A stretch of DNA of 64,000 nucleotides from assembly GCA_949987565.1 (NCBI GenBank), contig OX465114.1:6290832-6354831 (forward strand), given 5' to 3'. This DNA comes from Luidia sarsii (taxonomy: Eukaryota > Echinodermata > Asteroidea > Paxillosida > Luidiidae). Below are positions 1 to 10,330 of the stretch, in pieces. The stretch's first letter is position 1. Each line of letters opens with the position of its first letter. Position numbers and translations under genes: made by a program. Under the pieces are notes generated by a model. The model saw only the letters and a list, made by a program, of their open reading frames with translations, searched no databases and had not been told where the DNA came from.

Positions 1-1229
1 ACATTGTATACAGTTAATATATTAGCTGATAAATCAGTGTGACAGCCTCTATTATTCCTCTTTATCCATTATGTTGTGAAATTGCACACAAAAAGTCATG
101 GAAAACACATGATTTGGTTTGTCATTTTTTGGACTGTACTCAACGCTCCTCGGTTCTCGATGCCCATTCGTGGTAACTGTCCTGCCCAAATACATGCCCG
201 ATCTTGAAGACTTTATAATAAGAGATAGGTATGGTGGTATCCCTTGACAATCACTTTTAGCAGTCATGTTCTAATCATGTAGAGACATTTGAATTTGTGG
301 TAGGTTAATTGAGTCATCTAGAGTTCTTGTGTTATTCGGTAGTGTGGTACAAATAATTATTACCCATGACGAACAGACTCCAGACACACAGATTGGGTCG
401 CTCAGGTTGATTGCAAACACAGAGTAACTAAAATTCATATTCACATATTCACGACTAGTCGGTAAAATAGTCACGACCAGACGTAAACATTATTGTCCCT
501 TCAGGGCCACCGATACTTAGCAAGTTCTCCCTTGTACGCCTCATTCTGAGCGCTTGCGCGTTTCTCTTTGTGATGCGTTCGATTACTAATTAAGTTAATG
601 TTCCCATGTACGCCTCGTACCGTGTACTGCGCGCTTGTCTCTGCGCAGGGTAAACATTAATGCTTTTGTTTCTATAGCCGCATTTGTTGCCGGTTTTCGT
701 GACGCATCCCCCTTTCCTTAACCGAATGGGGCCATATTCAGTCACCCAAATCGGTTTCCCTACGGTTCGAAGGATTGAATTTATGGTCTTCTGGTTCTCC
801 ATGAATTGGCTGATCTAAAATTACCCCTAATCACCACGTTATGATTAGCGTCCTGCCGAAACATTGGATCTACAGTATTTAATGTCATGCTCCTTACAGG
901 TATTTTTCTGCTACCTTGCATGGGGCTAGGTCAGAATTTCAGGGAGACCACCGTTTGTGATGGGCTTTGCGAAAATGAGTCACACTGGGTTGTCACATAT
1001 TCTTGTCCTAGCCAGGAGACTGCAGGGTACGAGGAGTGTCACACTGTCCGAAACGTTGAGTTAACGACTCCTTTCTCAAGAAATTATGTATAGGCCTATA
1101 CCTAATACACATGGTGTCACCGCTATACCTTCCACTTCAAATGAAGTATGAATGCACAGACACTAATGAAACATTATAAACCCAAATCTGAGAATATCGA
1201 CTGGCACAACATTCGAGGGCTGTATAGCC
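1..1229. other. Intergenic, no gene recognised
   Basis: AT-rich sequence with only short open frames, none resembling a known family or flanked by convincing splice sites. Nothing functional is seen. Confidence 0.5.
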
Positions 1230-2026
1230 CAGATTGCAAAAACACTGGTAGGCCTAGTTTTGTTTCCTATGGCCTATATCTTTGAATAAAATCTTCATTA
1301 TCAATGTAAATTCATTTTCGATAGAAGTTTCCACCCGCAACTTTCATTCCCTCGGCGCGTGGAAATGGGGCATGAAAAAAAAGCGACCCATTTTGGCACG
1401 TATGTTTTGGAAAATCACTGGACAAATGGTAGCATTAATTGTATATGCGTATTGACGACACTGACAATGGGCAGTATTACGCCGATTTCAATAGGCAACC
1501 TCCTTTTCCAGGTTACTTTGTCTGTTGTTTCATTCACGAGCAATAACCCAGTTTGTAATCAATGGTTGTCGACAGACACAGCACGTGCACTTTATGAGTT
1601 CATGGCCGGACTCTATAGGCAAGACTATAGTCGAACTAGTGGGGTACCTCGGGGAATACGAATTGCGCGTTTGTGTATGTCATCTGGTGTTATCAGGACT
1701 GCGAAGTAACTGGAATATAAAGGAATATGGTATTATTATTTGGATCTTCAAGAAAACTCAACATTTACCGAGCTTTGTGAAATTTGAGTACTAAGGGTGT
1801 TATCAATGTTAGTAAAGTATGTATGAAAGTTTACAAGATTAACATGCATATTGTCAACAAAGCAACCATTAATAGGCCTACTTATGGAAGAAATTGAAGA
1901 CCGTGGAACGTTATGAAGCACAATGTTAATGACTTTCTATTTACCCGTGAATTCATATAAATAAGGCGCTGCCCGTATTTTCGCCATCAACTAAACAAAA
2001 AACACATCCATGAACTGAAAAAAAAA
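1230..2026 (+). repeat. Tandem duplication, first copy (~800 bp)
   Basis: This segment recurs almost directly afterwards at about 2029-2796; a shared block sits at 1361 and again at 2161, an offset of 800. Both copies keep a frame of about 115 codons, but small indels shift the reading frame of its C-terminal part between copies, so it is probably not coding. Near the end (about 1955-1975) is a TATA-like string followed by GGCGCTGCCC. It could be a duplicated non-coding segment or a low-copy transposon relic. Confidence 0.85.
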
Positions 2027-2028
2027 CC

Positions 2029-2796
2029 AGATTGAAAAAGCACTGGTAGGCCTATTCTTTTTTTCCTTTGGCCTATATCTTTGAATAAAATCTTCATTAT
2101 CAATGTAAATTCATTTTCGATAGAAGTTTCCACCCCGTAACTTTCATTGGCTTGGCGCGTGGAAATGGGGCATGACAAAATTGACCCATTTTGGCACGTA
2201 TGTTTTGGAAAATCACTGGGAAAATGGTAGCATTAATTGTATATGCGTATTGACGACACTGACAATGGGCAGTATTACGCCGATTTCAATAGGCAACCTC
2301 CTTTTCCAGGTTACTATGTCTGTTGTTTCATTCACGTGCAACAACCCAGTTTGTACTCAATGGTTGTCGACAGACACAGCACATGCACTTTATGAGTTCA
2401 TGGCCGGACTCTATAGGCAAGACTATAGTCGAACTAGTGGGGTACCTTGGGAGAATACGAATTGCGCGTTTGTGTATGTCATCTGGTGTTATCAGGACTG
2501 CAAAGTAACTGGAAAATAAAGGAATATGGTATTATCATTAGGATCTTCAAGAAAACTCAACATTTACCGAGCTTTGTGAAATTTGACTACTAAGGGTGTT
2601 ATCAATGTTAGTAAAGTATGTATGATAGGAGGAATGAGTAAAGTATGTATGAAATGGAGGAAATTGAAGACCGTGGAACGTTATGAAGCACAATGTTAAT
2701 TACTTTCTATGTACCCGTAAATTCATATAGATAAGGCGCTGCCCGAATTTTCGCCATCAGCTAAAAAAACAAATGCACATTCATGGACTGAAAACA
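2029..2796 (+). repeat. Tandem duplication, second copy
   Basis: Close copy of 1230-2026 with substitutions and indels; the TATA-like string is changed by one base (ATATAGATAAGG). Around 2600-2660 it carries an extra local duplication of GTAAAGTATGTATGA. High similarity suggests a fairly recent duplication. Confidence 0.85.
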
Positions 2797-3919
2797 ATGC
2801 CCGTCCATGGCATGGCTGCACAGATCTGCCTGCACTGTTACCGTGAGCTGTTTCGAATACCTGAATATCGAAGAACTTATTGCATTCGATGTGTTATACA
2901 TGACCTCCAAGGGCTAAGTAAACGCTAAAGTCAGCTTGACGGTGTTGCTTGCAATGCGGACCATACATGTACCATTATGCAAAGAGGTGATGCAATAAAC
3001 CAACAGTCTGTTTTCTGATATACGCACGTGGGTCCAGTCGGTTGGATACCCATGTATTAGGCGCACCCCAACTTTTAATTTATACGGCGGTGAACAATGT
3101 GCGCCTTATACGCAGTATACGCGGTAATTTATAGTACTTTTGATAATACCTTAGCTTTATAAAACTGATTATAGCGTAAAATTACGTTATTTCTATAACG
3201 CATATAATTCGACCGAGTATTGTCAATGGGATGAGAAATAATCTTCAATAGAGGTTGTTTTTTATGATCAATATATTTACACAGGCCATGGAGGATCTCC
3301 TTATTCCTCCATGCACAGGCTAACTGTTATCCAGGGATTTTTCGGAATTATTTTAGGAGTATTCGATTTTTGACACCGGGAATATTCTTATCGTGAAGAG
3401 TATTAACAATGCCTATAAATCCTGCAAAGGCTGTATCATTATCAGACGCATTTAAAACCGCAGAGCAGTTCCAGGAGTACAAATGGTGATTAAACTTTGA
3501 GACATAAACGCATTTGTAAGTCAGACGGGAGTTTGGGTATGACAAATTGAAAGGACTTCAGGTAAAAGTAGGGAACACAATTTTGACAAGCGTCATTTAA
3601 TATATCAACTGCAGTCGATTTTCACAATGCTCTTCTCAACTTATACGATCAATCGCAAGACGATGAGCATTGCAAAGAAACCATACTTAAAATCGGCTAG
3701 CCATCGTAAGTTGAGTTACGATATACAAGTACCTTGTAAGGCTTTGTGAAATCCACCCCTGGTAGCATACAAGACGATGCAAACCCAACAGTTGCCTAGC
3801 GTAGATAAGCTCAAAAGCAAACAAGCTTCCCAGTAGGCGTTTCTCACACACTCACAGACCCAGACAAAGTGTTGGCTAACAATTTTTTTCTACAGACTTG
3901 TCGACAGCTTATAGTGCTA
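2797..3919. other. Intergenic, no gene recognised
   Basis: No coding exon, RNA gene or clear repeat was recognised. Short frames lack family resemblance. Confidence 0.45.
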
Positions 3920-4045
3920 TACAAAAATGTTCCAAACTGCTTACTGACTAAAATTTACCAAAATATAAATCTTAAAATTTAGTGGGCCTGACGTTTCGAT
4001 CCTAGCAGGACCTTTCTCAAAGGCAGAGTGACAAGGACATGTATC
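3920..4045 (+). repeat. Dispersed palindromic repeat, copy 1
   Basis: Member of a repeat family marked by CTGACGTTTCGATCCTAGCA, preceded by AACTGCTTACTGACTAAAAT. Related copies occur at about 8590, 12840, 28010, 44830, 53430, 54030 and 63310, in both orientations. Only one arm is present here. The family looks like a non-autonomous foldback transposon. Confidence 0.8.
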
Positions 4046-4908
4046 TGTGTTATAGTGCTGGTGATGAAGTAGGCCTATAAGTATAAAGCTTCGCGGACCG
4101 TAACGCTGAATAGACTCTAGCCTGCTATTCAATTATCTACAAATCTCAATTGGAAAGGGGGCAGTGGAGTGTTTATGAGTTTTGAAGCGGTTCGCTGACG
4201 TCTGACAAAAGCATTGACCGTGTACGCTGCCACAATTCGTTCTCAGTGTCTGACTAGTTTAAGTTCACAGCCGGCATCTGCATTTATTATACTTGTTGGT
4301 GTCTTCAGTAATACTTGCTGACCAACACATTCCTTGTCCACTCGATGATTGGAACAGGTTAATTTGTGCGCAAGAGGTATCAAGGTAAGACTGTACTGTT
4401 CAAGCCGTTTGTTATTCATTCACACACCTATTCTACACGATAATCTACACACATTCTTTCTTCGAGATGTTGAAATTATAGGGACCGATTTCATAGAGCG
4501 TGCTTTAGCACACGTTTACACGAACTGGCCAATCCAGCCACACAGCTGAAAGGACACATGTTGAACAAAACACTTCGAAAGTTATGTGTCCCTTGTGTGA
4601 TACGGTTGTCTATGAATTCTACACCACGTAGTGATATCCGACGTGTATGTTTAACATTCGAACTGTTAAAATTGGCTGAACATTGGCTTAGTACTTTTTG
4701 TGACGATGCAGGTTTTTGCAAGTATCTTTATGAAATTGGCCCAAGGTTGCTAGCCAAAGTACCGTATTATACATAATGTATTTTATGCTGAACAAATAAT
4801 TGAGTTCATGTCCAACGCCAAAAACAAGTGCTTTTGAGTGCTTGCCTTACATAAGAAGGAACGTCAAACAAATGAAGGAAAAACTGACGGAAAAACTGAA
4901 TTGAAAAC
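4046..4908. other. Intergenic, no gene recognised
   Basis: Short overlapping frames on both strands without family resemblance; nothing else seen. Confidence 0.4.
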
Positions 4909-5114
4909 ATTTTTGAAAACGCAGTGGCTGTTGTTACGGCAGTCGTCCGTGTGGTTCCCTGACTTCACAGTATTTGTCAGGATATTTAGCTCTTGGAAAC
5001 AGACTATCAGCTAATAGACAGGTTCAACCAGCCTGCAATGCTGACGAAATACAATCAAGTCGGGGAACCACACGGACGACTGCCGTAACAACAGCCACTG
5101 TGTTTTGAAAAATG
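4909..5114 (+). mobile_element. Foldback MITE with long terminal inverted repeats, copy A
   Basis: Long near-perfect inverted termini: the left arm begins GCAGTGGCTGTTGTTACGGC and the right arm ends with its reverse complement at about 5100. The arms extend about 45 bp into GTCCGTGTGGTTCCCTGACTT, and outward through a weaker ATTTTTGAAAAC match. The interior (about 90 bp) has no coding capacity. A second copy lies at 54104-54309 in the opposite orientation. It has the form of a non-autonomous DNA transposon; the superfamily cannot be assigned from this alone. Confidence 0.85.
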
Positions 5115-5914
5115 GCAATGGACACTTTGACCGGACCGCAAAGGCGTCAAGCGGTTCTGAAAAGTGGGGATGGGGACCATTTCTGAGGGAACGAAGGGAC
5201 CACGGGCCGACTGGTGGAGAGAGCGATAGGGACCTTTTTACATTTTGTGCTTATTATCATGCCATTTGCTGCATAATTTATTATGTATTTCGTGATTCAA
5301 ATGGTTTTCGTAAGAACAAAAAAGTCCTAATGTGTTAAATACAGTTCATGGTTGCCTATTAGTTTGGTTTTTCCCTATCTGCTTTTTTCAGGTCATACTT
5401 TTTATCCCAAAAAGTGTTTGTGTGTGAGTGGGGCAAATGATACATGTCCCCCACTTTTGAAAGTGTGTCGGGAGCAAGTTCACCCCCCTGCCTTTGACGC
5501 ACACGCTGGACCGGAACGCAATTGTTGTAAACCGTCTACAGCTGCTCGGGTGGACTCGGATACAATGGTCTTTAAACCGCCCCGGGGTGTTTATATTTTT
5601 GTTTATATTTTTATATTCACCACCTTAAATTTGAACCGCTCTGGCAAAACCCGTCTCTTCTCGGCATTTCCCATTGTGCTCCAGCGGTCGAAAAGGTCAA
5701 AAATTGACGTCAGGGATAATTTTCGGGTTTTTTTGCAGGATTTTATCCGATTTCCTTCAAACATAGATCATATGAAAGCTTATTCCACACACTTTCTAAT
5801 GATACCACAATCTCAATTTCGAGTTTGGACCCCATGTGTCGGGTTTTGTCATAGCGGGTCACATTAATTTCATCTAAATATCACGTACGAAGAAAGACAC
5901 CCCTCTACGAGATC
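5115..5914. other. Upstream region of the transporter exon
   Basis: No recognised gene. A 171-codon open frame at 5352-5867 (+) has low complexity and no family resemblance. Around 5740-5870 is a diverged relative of the dispersed repeat at 21430-21690. The promoter or 5'UTR of the downstream exon may lie here, but no TATA box or initiator is convincing. Confidence 0.4.
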
Positions 5915-6125
5915 ATGGAGTCGACTGAAACCGCCGATAAAGATACAGACAGCCGGGCGGTCCAAATGAAAAAAGGGGTGGGCCTCGTCAGAGGGGTTTT
6001 CCTCATCGTGTGTGCCATGATCGGCTCCGGCATATTCATCTCTCCGAAAGGGATTCTTATAGGTGCACAGAGCGTCGGCATGAGTCTGATTGTGTGGGTG
6101 CTGTGCGCTGTGATACCAACCCTAG
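5915..6125 (+). CDS. SLC7-type amino-acid transporter, N-terminal exon (partial)
   Basis: The frame starts at ATG 5915 (context GATCATGG) and runs 70 codons plus one base to a strong donor, CTAG|GTAGGT. A charged cytoplasmic N-terminus (about residues 1-19) precedes GVGLVRGVFLIVCAMIGSGI and FISPKGILIG, the first transmembrane segment with the GSGIF substrate-site motif of APC-superfamily transporters; a second hydrophobic segment (MSLIVWVLCAVIPTLG) follows. This order and the phase-1 exit match SLC7 light chains (LAT, xCT, b0,+AT), which exchange amino acids across the plasma membrane with an SLC3 heavy chain. The next exon, expected to begin like ALCYAELG, was not recognised downstream on this strand. 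The gene may have long introns, continue undetected, or be a stranded fragment. Which SLC7 member it is cannot be told. Confidence 0.8.
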
Positions 6126-6149
6126 GTAGGTCCCGAGAGACACCCAAAC

Positions 6150-6345
6150 CAATCACATCAAATCAATCAAATCAATTTGGCCAGATCTATCGCATCGATC
6201 AAATTGGTGAGATCTATCAGATCATTCAAATCGATTAATTCAATGAAATTAATCAATGCCACCAAAATGGTCATACCGATCAAATCAATTCCAGTTGATC
6301 AAGTCGATCAAATCAATGGAACTGATCAATCGATCAAATTGATTA
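6150..6345. repeat. Degenerate GATCAAATC-type simple repeat
   Basis: Irregular recurrence of AATCAAATC and GATCAAAT words immediately inside the intron after the transporter exon. The open frame across it (6177-6404) is repeat-driven. Confidence 0.7.
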
Positions 6346-6945
6346 GCCAGCGCTCAAAAAGACATGCAACCAAACATACACAAATCAATAAGAGGTGGAA
6401 TTAGGGAAAATAAAACAAGTGTATCATATTCGCGTTGACATTCTAAATGACGAACACCGCCCCAACTACTTGGACTTTGGCTGTCCCCAGATCCATGCTG
6501 ATAAGTGCAGAATACTGTATGCTCTGTTAGCACCACCGACGAGAAAGGGCAGTAATCATCGCTAGAATATATGGTTTTCTTCACACGTTCATGCACTGCT
6601 TTGCATATTACTATATAGTCAACGATTGTAGCTATAGCATGCGCAACGTCTGTGTCATGCTTTGCACGCAATTACTTTCCTCTCTTGCCGATGGCCGAAC
6701 TCCTAAGCATTTTGTAAACGGTCTATTGACATGCACACAAAATAAGTCTGTCATATTAAACAGTTAACTCGATTTTTTTAAGAACATTTAATGTTATAAC
6801 GAATATGTAGTAATATTGACTGATTGTTAAATTAAATTTGTCATTTATTTTGTCGATATACAATTTTGATTATACCTTGTTGATTGTAATATTGTCGGTG
6901 TTTACATGAACTGACAAATCTAACGAAAATGACATTTCATTGTAT
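6346..6945. other. No gene recognised
   Basis: AT-rich, presumably intronic to the SLC7-type gene or intergenic. Nothing recognisable. Confidence 0.4.
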
Positions 6946-6949
6946 TCAA

Positions 6950-7440
6950 AAATAGCTTGAAATATTTGTCGTCCCTAACCTTTCTGCCAAGTTTAACATC
7001 ATCATCAGTCGACTGCACGTACAGCAGGCGGACCCACGTCTTCCCCACTCCATTCTATTTTGTGCTAGTCTCTGATTCCCAACCGGAGATAGCAGAACAT
7101 CCTGTGACAAGAGTCTAGCAATGTATTCTGGGTACAGTATATATGCTCTGTCGCCCTCGACTACGTCGGCCATGAGATGGCGAGTATAGAACATAGCTTG
7201 TGAGTGGCTCGTCACTATAGGCTTCCGTAGGATGTGTCCAGCCCACCTGAGTCGTCTTTTTCTGGTTAGTGTTGATTAATGGGCGTTGCTGGCTGATGTC
7301 ATACAGCTTGGCGTTGGGGACCCTGTCAAGCCGCTTGTGAGGTAACTGGTGAGATATATGGCGAGGGATTTGGAGATTACCCATGACTCACAGCCATTAT
7401 AACATATTGGGTCGAAAAGCGGTCTTAAAGATGCCTATTT
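6950..7440 (-). mobile_element. LINE retrotransposon remnant, C-terminal coding end
   Basis: Minus-strand frames, shifted by indels, encode the region found after the reverse transcriptase of many LINE ORF2 proteins: RRLRWAGHILRKP, then HGRRSRGRQ, then NRMEWGR, and a tail reading VQSTDDDV in another frame. This order matches the conserved end 'RRLRWxGHVxR ... GRRxRGRP ... DRxEWRxxV ... STDDD'. Frameshifts make it a dead fragment; the reverse transcriptase itself was not seen upstream. Confidence 0.85.
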
Positions 7441-7524
7441 CGAACTCTTTGGATATTGTAGAGGACCTTCAGATCCATTAAAACATGAACACAGATTACG
7501 AGATACATGCTAACAATTACTTTT

Positions 7525-8350
7525 TCGAAAAATGGTAATACATTTCAAATGTTACTACTTTCAAAAATGGTAATACATTTCAAATGTTACTACTTTCAAA
7601 AATGGTAATACATTACAAATGGTACTTTTTCAAAATGGTATTAAATTTCAAATAGTACTACATTTTAAATCGTACTTCATATCAAATGGTACTACATTAC
7701 AAATGGCACTACATTACAAATGGTACTACATTACAAATGGTACTACATTACAAATGGCACTACATTTCAAATGGTACTACATATCAAATGGTACTACATT
7801 TCAAATGGTACTACATTTCAAATGGTACTTCATATCAAATGGCACTACATTTCAAATGGTACTACATTTCAAATGGTACTTCATATCAAATGGTACTGCA
7901 TTTCAAATGGTAGTACATTTCAAATGGTACTACATTTCAAATGGCACTACATTTCAAATGGCACTACATTACAAATGGTACTTCATATCAAATGGTACTA
8001 CATTTCAAATGGTACTACATATCAAATGGTACTACATTTCAAATGGTACTACATTTCAAATGGTACTTCATATCAAATGGCACTACATTTCAAATGGTAC
8101 TACATTTCAAATGGTACTTCATATCAAATGGTACTGCATTTCAAATGGTAGTACATTTCAAATGGTACTACATTTCAAATGGCACTACATTTCAAATGGT
8201 ACTGCATTTCAAATGGTACTTCATATCAAATGGTACTACATTACAAATGGTATTACATTTCAAATGGCACTACATGTCAAATGATACTACATTTCAAACG
8301 GTACTACATTTCAAATGGTACTACATTTCAAACGGTACTTTATTTCAACT
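7525..8350 (+). repeat. 17-bp satellite array with higher-order repeat
   Basis: Tandem array of a 17-bp monomer (consensus TACTACATTTCAAATGG) with variants TACTTCATATC, CACTACATTTC and TACATTACAAATGG. The first ~115 bp are a diverged form. Monomer variants recur in the same order at 7781 and 8019, an offset of 238 bp = 14 monomers, so a 14-mer block was itself duplicated. Because 17 is not a multiple of 3, the array reads through open in several frames; the resulting long frames (for example 221 codons) are artefacts. Confidence 0.97.
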
Positions 8351-8355
8351 GGTAC

Positions 8356-8553
8356 AATATGTTACTATTTCGTGGATATATATTATATAATATGTTACTA
8401 TTTCGTGGATATATATTATATAATATGTTACTATATCGTGGATATATATTACAAAATATGTTACTATTTCGTGGATATATATTACAAAATATGTTACTAT
8501 TTCGTGGATATATATTATATAATATGTTACTATTTCTTGACTATATATAATGC
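8356..8553 (+). repeat. 33-bp tandem array
   Basis: About six copies of a 33-bp unit starting AATATGTTACTATTTCGTGG and ending in ATATATATTATAT. Starts at 8356 and 8389 confirm the 33-bp period. Since 33 is a multiple of 3, the array gives an 11-residue repeat in translation, but no gene context supports coding. It abuts the 17-bp satellite directly. Confidence 0.95.
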
Positions 8554-8574
8554 TGCCATATAATATTATGTAAC

Positions 8575-8705
8575 TAAAAACTGTAAGAGGGCCTGATGTT
8601 TGGATCCTAGCAAGACTTTTCTCAGAAGCAAGGATCGTAACGTCACGCCCCCGATTTTTTAGGTAGATTTCCAGTTTGGATATTTCAGTCAGTAAGCAGT
8701 CCACA
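8575..8705. repeat. Dispersed palindromic repeat, diverged copy
   Basis: Contains GGGCCTGATGTTTGGATCCT, a mutated form of the motif at 3990, and CAGTCAGTAAGCAGT, the reverse complement of the family's other end. This implies a collapsed or rearranged foldback copy. Confidence 0.6.
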
Positions 8706-9270
8706 GCAGTTTTATATTTGTTTACACCTTCTAGTTCAATAAAATAGTGGGTTACTTGATTCTGTTGTCCTTTTTCAAATATGTAATCTTTGTCAGTAGT
8801 AAACGTTTATGACCATTTTAATGGTTTCGTAAGAATAGATACCCAGCTGATATGGTTGGCCTTCAGAACGGCTAAGTTTGTGGTTCACTGTCATCCTAGT
8901 GGGGCGCCCTCTATCACCTTTTCTGACTTGGCACGCTACTGCAGAAACTATTATCAAGTCGAGTTCAGGAAATCACGCAGTCGCGATGGCGCGGTGCTTC
9001 CTCGTGTGGGCCTTGGGATAATGAAGATGTTATGGACATGGCGGTCCTGCCTCAACTCAGTGGGCAATCTCTTGCATGCATCACGGATACGGACCCCCTC
9101 GATCCAAATATGGCCGGTACCGAAGCCTTGCCGACTATAAGAGGCCAACTTGGCCTAAGCAACCCGGATTTAGAACAAGCGATGCTAGCAATATTTAATG
9201 TTGTTCTTTGAATTACAATTCAACTTATGTGAATCTCTTGTATATAGACAGTTTTATGCTGGTCCATGCA
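8706..9270. other. No gene recognised; one stop-free stretch
   Basis: A 94-codon plus-strand frame without initial ATG runs 8927-9211 and ends in TGA. Its composition looks protein-like, but no family was recognised and no splice site is compelling. Left unannotated as a gene. Confidence 0.3.
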
Positions 9271-9274
9271 GTTC

Positions 9275-9290
9275 ATTATATATATATACA

Positions 9291-9335
<45 letters not shown>
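9275..9335. repeat. (TA)n microsatellite
   Basis: Nearly uninterrupted alternating TA, broken once by a C near 9289. Confidence 0.98.
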
Positions 9336-9336
<1 letters not shown>

Positions 9337-10039
9337 CTTAATCAAAGGCCTATGCGGTATTATTTCTTATTAAGGTATAATATACATTTCCATATCATGG
9401 TATAATTGTTTGGCATCATTAAAACATGCTAAAGTATCTAGTTAGATTATCAGTATTCAGAATTAAGAAATTATTATTTAGAGCATATTGCTGATGCAAA
9501 ACAAATAAATGTTAACGGGCTTTGTTAAAATACTGTTTCCCGAACATCTCAACATGCATTCTTTAAAATACACATTTTTGTTTTTGTGCAAATCTCGCCT
9601 TTCATTGGTTTAAATATTGTAGTATTGGTTAATTCGTACAAACAGTTTGTCCATATTTACCCTATAATTTAAAAGGAAATAAAAAAGTGCGCAGGGTTAC
9701 ATTTTTTGTGCTATTTTCACAAGTTGCTTCCTTTTTTTTCTCACGAGATACGTTGAGAGTCTGTAATATATTGGTCAAAAAGGGAATATTTAATGACCGG
9801 TATATTGTTTCTAAGGGTTATCGAATCGAAATGTGTGACTTTCTTTTTCTCAAGATGTGTATAATACTTTAGGTCATGCATTTAACTGATTATACTTGAA
9901 AATACTACTGTGTAACTAAATCATGCTTACTTGCCCATGCATACTAATTAGTAGGAAATTATGGCATGGATAATTAATTACGGTAAACTTTGCACCAAAC
10001 CTTTGCCATGCCTTGCTTTAGAGCATGCAATGCTTGTTT
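9336..10039. other. No gene recognised
   Basis: AT-rich intergenic sequence downstream (3') of the Ig receptor gene; no feature seen. Confidence 0.4.
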
Positions 10040-10330
10040 TTTCTTTTTTCTTTCCATTTAATGATATACTTTATTTTACTTTATTTTCCCTAAATTTTCC
10101 AATACCTCCATTATTTCTTTTTTGTCCATACTTTGCTATACCTTCCCTTAATTTTCCTATACCTTCCAATTCTTTACAATACTTTACAGAACTCTCCTAC
10201 CATTTTTACAGTACTCTTCTATACCTAATTATTGTTTCCACTACCTTTGCAGTACTCTCCTAATTCTTTCCAATACTTTTCAGTGATATCCTAATTCTTT
10301 CAATACTCTGCAATACTCTCCCATACTCGG
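10040..10330. repeat. Degenerate pyrimidine-rich repeat in the 3' flank of the Ig gene
   Basis: Irregular recurrence of ATACTTT, ACTCTCC and AATTCTTTCC words on the plus strand. It lies just past the receptor stop codon on the minus strand, so it would form the 3'UTR if the poly(A) signals at 10070-10085 are used. Confidence 0.7.
10070..10085 (-). terminator. Candidate poly(A) signals of the Ig receptor gene
   Basis: Two AATAAA hexamers on the minus strand (10075-10070 and 10085-10080), about 250 bp past the stop codon of the Ig receptor. Confidence 0.5.

Noticed and set aside
1359..2519. Pair of ~115-codon paralogous proteins
   Set aside because: Frame shifts between the duplicated copies and no recognisable domain make coding unlikely.
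5352..5867. 171-codon plus-strand frame before the transporter exon
   Set aside because: No start context or domain, and part is a diverged dispersed repeat.
7619..8390. Frames up to 221 codons encoding repeats of FQMVLHFKWYYISNGT
   Set aside because: Translation of the 17-bp satellite; open in several phases with no gene context.
7525..8553. CRISPR-like regular repeats
   Set aside because: Units are contiguous without unique spacers, and the setting is eukaryotic.
8345..8704. 119-codon minus frame with an 11-residue repeat
   Set aside because: Translation of the 33-bp array.
8927..9211. 94-codon plus-strand stop-free stretch ending in TGA
   Set aside because: Protein-like composition but no start codon at the beginning, no firm splice acceptor, no recognised family; not SLC7-like.
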